Source of the DNA: Lysobacter sp. 5GHs7-4
GTDB taxonomy: Bacteria > Pseudomonadota > Gammaproteobacteria > Xanthomonadales > Xanthomonadaceae
Direction: 5' to 3'
DNA length: 64,000 nucleotides
Assembly (NCBI RefSeq): GCF_021284765.1
Contig: NZ_CP089924.1
Coordinates: 3,118,001-3,182,000 of the forward strand
Part shown: positions 51,259-58,744 of the stretch, one piece after another
How the letters are laid out: every line of letters starts with the position of its first letter
Position numbering within the stretch: position 1 is the first letter of the stretch
Made by a program: the position numbers and the translations under genes
The notes under the pieces: model-generated
The model's input: only the letters and a program-made list of their open reading frames with translations
Told to the model about the DNA's origin: nothing
Databases searched by the model: none

Positions 51259-52095
51259 CTAGGGCTTAGCCGATTCGGCCGGACCGACCGGGTCGGTCCC
51301 GGCGCCCTCGCCCGCCGCTGGTGTCGTTGTGGCGGCCGCCCCGGCGGCGGCCTCGGCAGCGCGCTCGGCACGATATTCGGCCAACAAGCCGCGATCCACC
51401 TTGGATAATCCGGCTTCGTCGAGCAAATCGGGGCGCCGCTCGGCGGTGCGGCCCAGCGCCTGCTGGCGCCGCCAGCGCGCGATTCGGGCGTGGTTGCCGG
51501 ACATCAGCACCTCCGGCACGGCGCCCAGCTCGTGTTCGACCGGACGGGTGTAGTGCGGGCAGTCCAGCAGGCCGTCGTCCTCGAAGCTGTCCTGGACCGC
51601 CGATTCGGCGTCGTTGAGCACGCCCTCGCGCAGGCGCGCGACCGCGTCCACCACCACCGCCGCGGCCAGCTCGCCACCGGACAGCACGTAGTCGCCGATC
51701 GACAGTTCCTCGTCGACCTCGGCCCGGATCAGACGCTCGTCCACGCCCTCGTAGCGGCCGCACAGCAGGATCAGGCGCTCGGCCTGGGCCAGCTCACGGA
51801 CTTTGGCCTGGGTCAGGCGCGCGCCCTGCGGGCTGAGGTAGATCACCCGCGCCGGCGCCGGGTCGGCCGCGCGCGCGGCGCGCAAACTGGCGCGCAAGGG
51901 GTCGATCAGCATCACCATGCCGGGACCGCCGCCGAAGGGACGGTCGTCGACGCGGCGGTAGTTGCCCTCGGCGTAGTCGCGCGGATTCCAGCCCTGCATC
52001 GACAGCAGGCCACGCTCGACGGCGCGTCCGACCACGCCGAAGGCGGCGCACTGGGCGACGAATTCGGGGAACAGGCTGACGACGTCGATGCGCAT
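51259..52095 (-). CDS. trmD: tRNA (guanine37-N1)-methyltransferase TrmD
   Basis: A 278-residue SPOUT methyltransferase that makes m1G37 in tRNA, preventing frameshifting. [13 protein letters not shown] is the standard start; [27 protein letters not shown] and [14 protein letters not shown] form the trefoil-knot SAM site; [31 protein letters not shown] is the tRNA-binding C-terminal part. The ATG at 52095 is used. The end carries an unusual Ala/Thr/Gly-rich tail of about 35 residues ([17 protein letters not shown]...), absent from E. coli TrmD, likely disordered. Confidence 0.97.
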   Translation of the reverse strand: MRIDVVSLFPEFVAQCAAFGVVGRAVERGLLSMQGWNPRDYAEGNYRRVDDRPFGGGPGMVMLIDPLRASLRAARAADPAPARVIYLSPQGARLTQAKVRELAQAERLILLCGRYEGVDERLIRAEVDEELSIGDYVLSGGELAAAVVVDAVARLREGVLNDAESAVQDSFEDDGLLDCPHYTRPVEHELGAVPEVLMSGNHARIARWRRQQALGRTAERRPDLLDEAGLSKVDRGLLAEYRAERAAEAAAGAAATTTPAAGEGAGTDPVGPAESAKP

Positions 52096-52177
52096 GGGCC
52101 AGGAGTGAGCGTGGAGGAGTGAGAAGTAAGCAAACGCAAGCGGCGCGTACGCCACTCACGGCTCCAGGCTCACTGTC

Positions 52178-52693
52178 TCAGAAATCAGGATCCCAATCGA
52201 CGGTGACGAGCCCTTGCTCGAAGTCCACCGAAGTCACGTACTGCGGCACCACGAACGGGATCATGCGCTCGCGCTCGTCGTCGCGCGCCACCAGCACGTC
52301 GTTGGCGCCGGTGGCGAACAGATGCGAGACCGTGCCCAGCGCCACACCGTCGACGGTGACCACGCGCAGGCCTTCCAGGTCGACCCAGTAGTACTCGCCT
52401 TCGCTGGGCGGCGGCAGGGCCGAACGCGGGACGTAGATTTCGGTGCCGCGCAGGGCTTCGACCGCGTCGCGGTCGGCGACGTCGGGGAAGCTGGCGATCA
52501 GGTACTTGCCGCTTTCGCGGCCACGCACGCCCGACAGTTCGCGCTCGCGGCCTTGCGGGTCGCGCACGATCCAGGGCTGGTAGCGGAAGATGGCGCTGCG
52601 CGGCTCGGTCCAGGACTCGAGCTTGAGCTCGCCACGAATGCCGAAAGCGCCCAGCACCCTGCCCAGCAGGATGCGACGCGTGGAATCGGTCAT
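52178..52693 (-). CDS. rimM: 16S rRNA processing protein RimM
   Basis: A 171-residue 30S assembly factor. The N-terminal RimM barrel ([26 protein letters not shown]) is followed by a PRC-barrel domain ([35 protein letters not shown]) ending in [27 protein letters not shown]. It binds S19 and helps mature the 16S 3' domain. Second gene of the operon, about 55 bp after rpsP and 80 bp before trmD. Confidence 0.97.
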   Translation of the reverse strand: MTDSTRRILLGRVLGAFGIRGELKLESWTEPRSAIFRYQPWIVRDPQGRERELSGVRGRESGKYLIASFPDVADRDAVEALRGTEIYVPRSALPPPSEGEYYWVDLEGLRVVTVDGVALGTVSHLFATGANDVLVARDDERERMIPFVVPQYVTSVDFEQGLVTVDWDPDF

Positions 52694-52747
52694 TGCGATG
52701 CGGCCGTGAGGCGGTCGCCGCGCGCACGGGGCGCGCGGCGAAACGGC

Positions 52748-53005
52748 TTAGGCGGCCGGAGCGGCCTTGCCGGCCTGCTTGTAGAGGCTGGCGACCTTCT
52801 CGGTCAGCTGAGCGCCCTGGCTCACCCAATGCTTGACGCGCTCGAGGTCGAGCTCGACGCGCTTCTCGTTGCCGGTGGCAACGGGATTGTAGTAACCGAC
52901 GCGCTCGATGTTGCGGCCGTCGCGGGCGCTGCGGCTGTCGGTGACGATGATGTGGTAGAACGGACGCTTCTTGGCGCCGCCACGAGTCAGGCGAATCTTG
53001 ACCAT
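52748..53005 (-). CDS. rpsP: 30S ribosomal protein S16
   Basis: An 85-residue S16: [31 protein letters not shown] and [10 protein letters not shown] are family signatures, and the length is normal. First gene of the rpsP-rimM-trmD-rplS operon. In many relatives ffh lies directly upstream; here a 2-kb insert (a secreted protein gene and repeats) separates them. The 300 bp upstream (53006-53302) contains no gene and no promoter I could recognise with confidence. Confidence 0.98.
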   Translation of the reverse strand: MVKIRLTRGGAKKRPFYHIIVTDSRSARDGRNIERVGYYNPVATGNEKRVELDLERVKHWVSQGAQLTEKVASLYKQAGKAAPAA

Positions 53006-53302
53006 CTTTACAGTTCCTGTGTTGCCCAGTCGCCGGATTGGCGAGGTAAGCCGGAAATTGTAGCGGATTCGTGGGCTTAGGCAAACTGCGGCCCGGCCTG
53101 ACCGGCCCGTGGGGTCCTGAAACGGGCCTCAGCGGCCTCCTGCGGGGGCCTTGGCACGGTGCGGAGCGGCCTGCGCCTTCCTCGCGAACCTTGCCCACCC
53201 TGCGCTGCCGGCCCGACCGGAGGCGCCCGACCCCTCCCCCGCCCTGCCTCCCCGCGCTGCAGGAGCCCTGTCCGTCCAGGCAGCCCAGGCGCAGGGGCGC
53301 TC

Positions 53303-53352
53303 AAAAAAAGAAGAGTGGCGCGGCGGGCCCTCCCTGGCCCGCCACGCCACTC
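53303..53352 (-). terminator. Rho-independent terminator of the duplicated-domain gene
   Basis: A 17-bp stem with one mismatch (GAGTGGCG...GGCGGGCC at 53313-53329 and its complement at 53336-53352), loop CTCCCT, followed on the minus strand by TTCTTTTTTT. It lies about 60 bp past the stop of the gene at 53411-54310 and separates it from rpsP. Confidence 0.92.
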
Positions 53353-53410
53353 GTTGTTCGGCCGTCCGTGGCCGGCCCCGCCTTCCCCTGGCAGGGCTGT
53401 AGGCGATTCC

Positions 53411-54310
53411 TCAGAGGCGGTAGCGGATCGTGCCCCGCAGCGCCTCGGCCGCGCCGTCGCAGTGCTGCTCGAACTGCGCGTGCAGCGCGGTGATCACGCC
53501 ATCGGGGTCGTACTCGACCGCCTCGATGCGCAGCGTGCCGCTGCTGACCCGCATGCACGGACGGTTGGGACGCTCGAACACGAACACGGCGCTGCCGGCC
53601 GGCGCGGTGTCGCCGATGGCGTAGGTGCCGACCTGCAAGGTCTGCCCATAGGGCGCGAACAGGCTGGCCCGCCAGTAGTCGCGCTGACCGTGGGCGTTGA
53701 ACATCGCCGACTGTCCGCCGCCCCACAGCTCGAACACCGAGGTGTCGCCGTAGTACGACTTCTGCAGGCCTTCGCCGACCACGTCGCCGGGGTCGCTGTC
53801 GATCTTCAGCGACAGCGGCGCGACGTTGTGGCGGATCACCGCCGCCAGCACCGGCGCGTCGGCGCTGTTGCAGTGCTGCAGCACCGTGGCCTCCAACGCG
53901 ACCACACGCTCGTCGGCGTCCAGTTCCAGTTGCTGGATGTGGATCTCGCCCCAGGCGTCGTCGCAGCGGCGGCCGTTGTTGGCCAAGTAAACGTAAGGCG
54001 CGCGCCCGGTACGGCGGGTGGGGTTTTCGGCGTCGTAGTAGCGGCCGACCTCGAACTTGCGGTCGCGCGGCGCGCCCAGCGACACGTACCAGCTGTCGTC
54101 GTCGCGCGAGACCATGAGGCGGATCGAACGCGCATCGGCGTCGAGCGTGAGGCTGGCGTCGGCATCGGTGTACACGGCCGACTGGCCCAGGCCGACGGGA
54201 TCGCCGGGCTGGCTGGTGGTGGAGAACAGCGTGGCCGCTTGCGCGGGCGCGGCGACAACGCTTGCGAACGCGAGAGCAGCGGCAAAACAGGTCGGGTGGA
54301 ACTTCGTCAT
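53411..54310 (-). CDS. Secreted protein with an internal duplication, unknown function
   Basis: A 299-residue exported protein. The start MTKFHPTCFAAALAFASVVA with cleavage after AQA is a signal peptide; the ATG at 54310 has AAGGAG 11 nt upstream and is preferred to the GTG at 54322. The mature protein contains two homologous halves of about 130 residues: both begin with a PGD-VG-G segment (PGDPVGLGQ, PGDVVGEGL), pass a WYVSLGAP/WRASLFAP strand, a VGRY/VGTY turn, a lone Cys after Arg/Pro (RRCDD, RPCMR), then LDADERVVALEATVLQHC versus YDPDGVITALHAQFEQHC, each ending in IRHN/IRYR. The paired QHC cysteines suggest one disulfide per repeat. Family not recognised. Confidence 0.8.
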   Translation of the reverse strand: MTKFHPTCFAAALAFASVVAAPAQAATLFSTTSQPGDPVGLGQSAVYTDADASLTLDADARSIRLMVSRDDDSWYVSLGAPRDRKFEVGRYYDAENPTRRTGRAPYVYLANNGRRCDDAWGEIHIQQLELDADERVVALEATVLQHCNSADAPVLAAVIRHNVAPLSLKIDSDPGDVVGEGLQKSYYGDTSVFELWGGGQSAMFNAHGQRDYWRASLFAPYGQTLQVGTYAIGDTAPAGSAVFVFERPNRPCMRVSSGTLRIEAVEYDPDGVITALHAQFEQHCDGAAEALRGTIRYRL

Positions 54311-54624
54311 GGGCTCGTTCACTCCTTGAGGGCGGCCGGCGGCTCCCGGGACGGGAACGGCTCGGCCTATGGCGAATGCGCCGGCGCGAATGCGACGGCG
54401 GCGAGTCGTGGCGACTCCGTCGTGCGCTGCGGTCCTGCATCGCGCGACGAGGGATATGATCGGATTCGGGCGTCTCCCTGACCGAGACTGCGGATGCCGC
54501 CTGTCCGGCGATGCGCGGCGCGCGTAATCGCAATGGGCGATACGCGTGTGGTGTACCTATGCCGATGCGTGGCGAACGGTGAGGACCGAGGCCGTCGAGC
54601 TTGCGTTCGCGCATGCGGTTTCGC

Positions 54625-54815
54625 GGTCGCGGCTTACGCCGCTCCTACTCCGAAGCGGGCGCGCGGCTTTCTGTGGGAGCGGCGTGAGCCGCGATAGCGA
54701 AAGGCGAACGACGACGCGGGCCAGGAGCATTGCGTTCGCCGCATGCGCCGCTTGCGATTGAGCCGGTTGACCAGGCGATCGGGGGGCAATCGCGGCTTAC
54801 GCCGCTCCCACAGAA
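54625..54815. repeat. Three REP-like palindromic elements
   Basis: Copies of the same palindrome as at 49452-49821: reverse at 54625-54648 (GGTCGCGGCTTACGCCGCTC), forward at 54672-54695 (TGTGGGAGCGGCGTGAGCCG), reverse at 54788-54815. Alternating orientation could form larger stem-loops. They lie in a 740-bp gene-free segment between the secreted-protein gene and ffh; no other feature was recognised in 54311-54624. Confidence 0.85.
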
Positions 54816-54855
54816 TGCGTGACGCGCTATCGCGGGCTCGAGCGGCTAGCCGCTA

Positions 54856-55006
54856 GCCGTGTGCCGTGTGCCGTGTGCCGTGTGCCGTGTGCCGTGTGCC
54901 GTGTGCCGTGTGCCGTGTGCCGTGTGCCGTGTGCCGTGTGCCGTGTGCCGTGTGCCGTGTGCCGTGTGCCGTGTGCCGTGTGCCGTGTGCCGTGTGCCGT
55001 GTGCCG
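54856..55006. repeat. Heptanucleotide tandem array (GTGCCGT)n
   Basis: Twenty exact, consecutive copies of the 7-bp unit GTGCCGT (54861-55000) with partial copies on each side. Because 7 is not a multiple of 3, every reading frame is free of stops and encodes the same heptapeptide in rotation (VPCAVCR forward, HTAHGTR on the other strand), explaining long spurious open frames. It lies between REP elements and the ffh terminator. A classic slipped-strand VNTR; the copy number probably varies between strains. Confidence 0.97.
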
Positions 55007-55050
55007 CGAGCGTCGACTGGCGAAGACCTGACACCGCGCCAGCCGCAAAC

Positions 55051-55078
55051 GAAAACGGCGGCCATCGGCCGCCGTTTC
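55051..55078 (-). terminator. Terminator of ffh
   Basis: AAACGGCGGCC (55053-55063), short ATC loop, GGCCGCCGTTT (55067-55077), with TTTT following on the minus strand. About 25 bp past the ffh stop. Confidence 0.85.
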
Positions 55079-55102
55079 ATGTGCAACGCGCTATCGCGCC
55101 GA

Positions 55103-56470
55103 TCAGCGGAACGGCATGCCGCCGCGGCCGCCCATCATGCCCTTCATGCCGCGCATCAGGCCCTTCATGCCGCCGCCGGAGAGCTTGCTCATCATCTTTT
55201 CCATCTGCTGGAACTGCTTCATCAGCTTGTTGACGTCGGCCGGCGTCATGCCCGACCCCTTGGCGATGCGCGCGCGGCGCGAGCCGTTGAGCAGCGCCGG
55301 GTTGCGGCGCTCCTTCTTGGTCATCGAGTTGATGATCGCGACCATGCGCGGCACTTCCTTGCCGGTGACCTGGTTCTTGACCGCGTCGGGGATCTGGCCC
55401 ATGCCCGGCAACTTGTCCATGAGCCCGTGCAGGCCGCCCATGTTCTGCATCTGCTCGAGCTGGTCCTTCATGTCGTTGAGATCGAACTTCTTGCCCTTGG
55501 CGACCTTCTCGGCGAGTTTCTGCGCCTTGTCCTTGTCGACCTGCTGCTCGACCTGCTCGACCAGCGACAGCACGTCGCCCATGTCGAGGATGCGGCTGGC
55601 GACGCGGTCGGGATGGAACACGTCCAGACCGTCGGGCTTTTCGCCGACGCCGATGAACTTGATCGGACGGCCGGTGATGTAGCGCACCGACAGCGCGGCG
55701 CCGCCGCGCGCGTCGCCGTCGGTCTTGGTCAGCACCACGCCGGTCAACGGCAGCGCTTCGCTGAAGTGCTTGGCGGTGACCGCGGCGTCCTGGCCGGTCA
55801 TCGAATCGACCACGAACAAGGTTTCCACCGGCGTCACCGCCGCGTGCAGCGCCTTGATCTCGGCCATCATCGCTTCGTCGATGCTGGTGCGGCCGGCGGT
55901 GTCGACGATCAGCACGTCGACGTAGGACTTGCGCGCGTCGTCGATGGCCGCGCGCACGATGGCTTCGGGCTTCTGGTCGGCGCTGGAGGCGAAGAACAGC
56001 ACCTCGACCTGCTCGGCCAGGGTCTTGAGCTGTTCGATCGCGGCCGGACGGTAGACGTCGGCCGAGACCACCATCACCTTCTTCTTGCGGCGTTCCTTGA
56101 GGTGCTTGGCGAGCTTGGCGACGGTGGTGGTCTTGCCCGCGCCCTGCAGGCCGGCCATCAGGATCACCGCCGGCGCCGGCACGTTGAGATTGAGGTCGGC
56201 GGCCTGCGAACCCATGACCGCGGTCAGCTCGTCGCGCACGACCTTGATCAGGGCCTGGCCCGGGGTCAGCGACTTCAGCACTTCCTGGCCGACCGCGCGC
56301 ACCTTGATGCGCTCGATCAGGGCCTGCACCACCGGCAACGCCACGTCGGCCTCGAGCAGCGCGATGCGGACTTCGCGGGTGGCCTCGCGGATGTTCTCCT
56401 CGGTCAGCCGGCCGCGGCCGCGCAGGCGCTCGATGGTGCCGGACAGGCGTTGGGTCAGGGATTCGAACAT
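55103..56470 (-). CDS. ffh: Signal recognition particle GTPase Ffh
   Basis: A 455-residue SRP54 homologue that binds 4.5S RNA and delivers nascent membrane proteins to FtsY. The N domain (MFESLTQRLSGTIERLRGRG), G domain with G1 GLQGAGKTTTVAKLA, G3 VDTAGR, G4 TKTDGDARGG, and the methionine-rich M domain (MTPADVNKLMKQFQQMEKMM...GGMKGLMRGMKGMMGG) are all present. The ATG at 56470 begins the family-standard MFESL. It diverges from the CcsA/YpjD-like gene, an arrangement seen in many gammaproteobacteria. Confidence 0.98.
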   Translation of the reverse strand: MFESLTQRLSGTIERLRGRGRLTEENIREATREVRIALLEADVALPVVQALIERIKVRAVGQEVLKSLTPGQALIKVVRDELTAVMGSQAADLNLNVPAPAVILMAGLQGAGKTTTVAKLAKHLKERRKKKVMVVSADVYRPAAIEQLKTLAEQVEVLFFASSADQKPEAIVRAAIDDARKSYVDVLIVDTAGRTSIDEAMMAEIKALHAAVTPVETLFVVDSMTGQDAAVTAKHFSEALPLTGVVLTKTDGDARGGAALSVRYITGRPIKFIGVGEKPDGLDVFHPDRVASRILDMGDVLSLVEQVEQQVDKDKAQKLAEKVAKGKKFDLNDMKDQLEQMQNMGGLHGLMDKLPGMGQIPDAVKNQVTGKEVPRMVAIINSMTKKERRNPALLNGSRRARIAKGSGMTPADVNKLMKQFQQMEKMMSKLSGGGMKGLMRGMKGMMGGRGGMPFR

Positions 56471-56554
56471 GGGGCGTCGGGGGCGTTGGGCGGAATCGCC
56501 AAGTATAGCGTCCGAGGGGCGGGAGGCTGTGGGCGGGGTTCTTAGGGCGAAACG

Positions 56555-56590
56555 CAAATCCCCTCGATCCCCTTTCTCCAAAGGGGAGGA
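56555..56590. repeat. Poly-C/poly-G palindrome, second copy
   Basis: CAAATCCCCTCGATCCCCTT followed by CTCC and AAAGGGGAGG: the stem CCCCTTT/AAAGGGG pairs across a 4-nt loop. Same layout and same leading CAAATCCCC as the element at 50611-50641. Sits in the short ffh/ccsA-like divergent region. Confidence 0.7.
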
Positions 56591-56631
56591 AAGCGAATCC
56601 CGAATCCTGGCCGATATGCCACACTGCGGCG

Positions 56632-57420
56632 ATGACAATCGTTCTCATCGCCGTCGCTCTCTATCTGGTCGCCGCCGGGCTGTTGGTCGCGGCCGTGCGC
56701 AAGGACGGCGGGCGCAAGGCCCGGCTGTGGCTGCTGCCGGCCGACCTGGCGGTGCTGCTGCACGGCGCGGCGCACCTGATGGCCTGGAAACTGGCCGGCG
56801 GCGCCGATCTGCATTTCTTCGCCGCGCTGTCGCTGGTCGGCCTGGGCATGGCGGTGCTGACCGCGGTGGTCGGCGCGTCCGGGCGCATGGCGGCGCTGGG
56901 CGTGGTGGTGTTCCCGCTGGCCGCGCTGACCCTGATCGGCTATCACAGCTACGGCCACGTGCTGGCCGAGCCGCTGGACTGGCGCCTGCAGCTGCACGCC
57001 TGGTTCGCCCTGCTCGCCTACGCCACGCTGGCGATCGCGGCGCTGCTGGCGGTGATGCTGTGGCTGCAGGAACGCGCGCTGCGACGGCGCGAATTCCACG
57101 GCTGGCTGCGCGGGCTGCCGCCACTGGTGGAGCTGGAGACGCTGCTGTTTCGCACCATCGCGGTCGGCTTCGTGCTGCTGACGGCGACCCTGCTGACCGG
57201 TCTGCTGTTCGTGGAGAACCTGCTGGCCCAGCATCTGGTGCACAAGACCGCGCTCAGCGTGCTGTCGTGGCTGGCTTTCGGCGGCCTGCTGGTCGGACGC
57301 TGGCGCTACGGCTGGCGCGGCGGCACCGCGGTGCGCTGGACGCTGGCGGCGATGGCGCTGCTGGTGCTGGCGTTCTTCGGCAGCAAGTTCGTGCTGGAAC
57401 TGGTGCTGCGCCGCTCCTGA
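56632..57420 (+). CDS. CcsA/YpjD-like cytochrome c assembly membrane protein
   Basis: A 262-residue protein with eight hydrophobic segments, of the CcsA/CcmC/YpjD family. Histidines that could bind heme or support function are conserved: HGAAHLMAW, GYHSYGH, LQLHAWFALLAY and HLVHKTALSVLSW, and the C-terminus FFGSKFVLELVL is typical of YpjD. In E. coli the related protein is encoded next to ffh on the opposite strand, as here. The role is not settled: heme handling for cytochrome c, or modulation of membrane transport (E. coli YpjD/CorE). Next gene follows 28 bp after its stop. Confidence 0.9.
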   Translation: MTIVLIAVALYLVAAGLLVAAVRKDGGRKARLWLLPADLAVLLHGAAHLMAWKLAGGADLHFFAALSLVGLGMAVLTAVVGASGRMAALGVVVFPLAALTLIGYHSYGHVLAEPLDWRLQLHAWFALLAYATLAIAALLAVMLWLQERALRRREFHGWLRGLPPLVELETLLFRTIAVGFVLLTATLLTGLLFVENLLAQHLVHKTALSVLSWLAFGGLLVGRWRYGWRGGTAVRWTLAAMALLVLAFFGSKFVLELVLRRS

Positions 57421-57448
57421 GTCCAAGGCCCAACCAACGGTAATCCGC

Positions 57449-58117
57449 ATGCAGGACTGGATACGCTCGCTGTCGCCGCGCAGCGAGTTCGTGGTGGTGA
57501 TCGGGCTGGCGTTCGGCTGGGCCTTGCTGTCCAGCTTGCAGAGCGTGCTGTCCGGCGCGTCGGCGCAGGCGGACGCGGCCTACACCTTCAGCGCCGCCGA
57601 CTTGTGGAGCGTGCTTATCGTCGAGCTGACGGTGATTGCGATGCTCGGTTACTTCCTGCGCCTGCGCGGCTGGACCCTCGCGCATTTCGGGCCGCCGGCG
57701 CAGGCGCGCGATCTGCTGCCGGCGCTGGCGCTGGTGGCGGTGTCGATCGTGTCCTTCCAATTGCTCGCGGCGCTGGCGTTGTCCAGCGGCGCCGGACTCA
57801 AGCCGGCGCAGATGACGCCGGGCGTGAACTGGATCCTGATCCTCGCGGCCTCGGCGGTGAACGGCCTCTACGAGGAGCTGTTCGTTTGCGGCTATGTCCT
57901 GGTGGCGCTGCGCGAGCGCTGGGGTCTGTGGCCGGCGATCCACGTCAGCACCGCGATCCGCGTGGCCTACCACCTCTATCAGGGCTCGGCCGGGGTGCTG
58001 GGGATCGTGCCGATGGGCCTGATCTTCGCCGGCTGGTACGCCCGCAGCGGGCGCCTGTGGCCGCTGGTGCTGGCCCATGCCCTGCTCGATGCGATTGCGT
58101 TCGCGGCCCTGTCCTAG
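57449..58117 (+). CDS. CPBP-family intramembrane protein with altered EExxxR
   Basis: A 222-residue protein with about six to seven membrane helices of the CPBP/Abi (Rce1-like) family. The family motifs appear as YEELFVCGYVLVAL (EE-x3-R expected; here the Arg position is Cys), RVAYHLYQG (FxxxH-like) and LAHALLDAIAF (HxxxN/D). Because the first motif lacks its Arg, glutamyl-protease activity is uncertain. It follows the CcsA/YpjD-like gene closely, probably in the same transcript. A TCAGTC...GACTGA inverted repeat (58127-58143) lies just after the stop. Confidence 0.82.
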   Translation: MQDWIRSLSPRSEFVVVIGLAFGWALLSSLQSVLSGASAQADAAYTFSAADLWSVLIVELTVIAMLGYFLRLRGWTLAHFGPPAQARDLLPALALVAVSIVSFQLLAALALSSGAGLKPAQMTPGVNWILILAASAVNGLYEELFVCGYVLVALRERWGLWPAIHVSTAIRVAYHLYQGSAGVLGIVPMGLIFAGWYARSGRLWPLVLAHALLDAIAFAALS

Positions 58118-58246
58118 CCGATAAATTCAGTCTATCTGACTGATTTAATTGATTTACACCCAGAATCGTCGCCCCCGCTCCGGGGCCAGCGGCGGCGCCT
58201 GCGCGCGTCGCGACACGGCGTTCCATTGACGTAACAATATTTGCAT

Positions 58247-58282
58247 TGACAACTATTGCACGGGGTAGCAATATGCCGCCCC
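58247..58282 (+). promoter_or_regulatory. Promoter with embedded MarR operator, leaderless start
   Basis: -35 TTGACA at 58247-58252 and -10-like CAATAT at 58270-58275 with 17-bp spacing. A perfect 6-bp inverted repeat TATTGC/GCAATA with an 8-bp spacer (58255-58274) fills the space between them, as expected for autorepression by a MarR dimer. Transcription would begin about 6-8 nt after the -10, i.e. at or next to the ATG at 58283. There is no ribosome site, so the marR message is probably leaderless. Confidence 0.72.
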
Positions 58283-58741
58283 ATGACGACCGCCCCTCCC
58301 CCTATCGCCTGCAGCGGCTCCACCCTGGGCCTGCTGTTCCGCCAAGTCCGCGACGCCATGTGGGCGCAGATGGAACGCGAGCTGGCCGCCGCCGGCCATG
58401 AGCTCACGTTCAGCCAGTACATCACCCTGAAGAAGCTGGCCGACGGCACCGCCGGCGTGACCGACCTGGCCCGGGCCGCCGAGCTCAACCCCGGCGCCAT
58501 GACCCGTCTGCTGGACAAGCTGGAAGCGCGCGGCCTGGTCGAGCGCGTCGCCGATCCGTCGGATCGCCGGGCTTTGAACATCCATCTCACCGACGCCGGT
58601 GTAACGATCTGGCAGGACATCAACAAGTGCGGCCAGCGCGTGCGCGAGCAGGCGTTGAGCGGCATGAGCGACGAAGAACGCAACACCCTCACGCGCCTGC
58701 TCGAACAGGTGCGCGACAACCTCACTCCCTCCGGTTCCTGA
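58283..58741 (+). CDS. MarR-family transcriptional regulator
   Basis: A 152-residue winged-helix regulator. GLLFRQVRDAMWAQMERELAAAGHELTFSQYITLKKLA forms helices 1-2; TDLARAAELNPGAMTRLLDKLEARGLVERVADPSDRRALNIHLTDAG contains the recognition helix and the wing with the signature DPSDRRA. It is followed 3 bp later by the efflux outer-membrane gene, so it likely represses the whole efflux operon from the site at 58247-58282, as EmrR/MprA does for emrAB. Ligand: probably a hydrophobic phenolic or drug-like compound, inferred from the family. Confidence 0.92.
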   Translation: MTTAPPPIACSGSTLGLLFRQVRDAMWAQMERELAAAGHELTFSQYITLKKLADGTAGVTDLARAAELNPGAMTRLLDKLEARGLVERVADPSDRRALNIHLTDAGVTIWQDINKCGQRVREQALSGMSDEERNTLTRLLEQVRDNLTPSGS

Positions 58742-58744
58742 GCC

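Noticed and set aside
54819..55086. Cys-rich and His-rich open frames over the heptamer array
   Set aside because: A 7-bp tandem unit is stop-free in every frame by arithmetic; the peptides are repeats of one heptapeptide, not genes.
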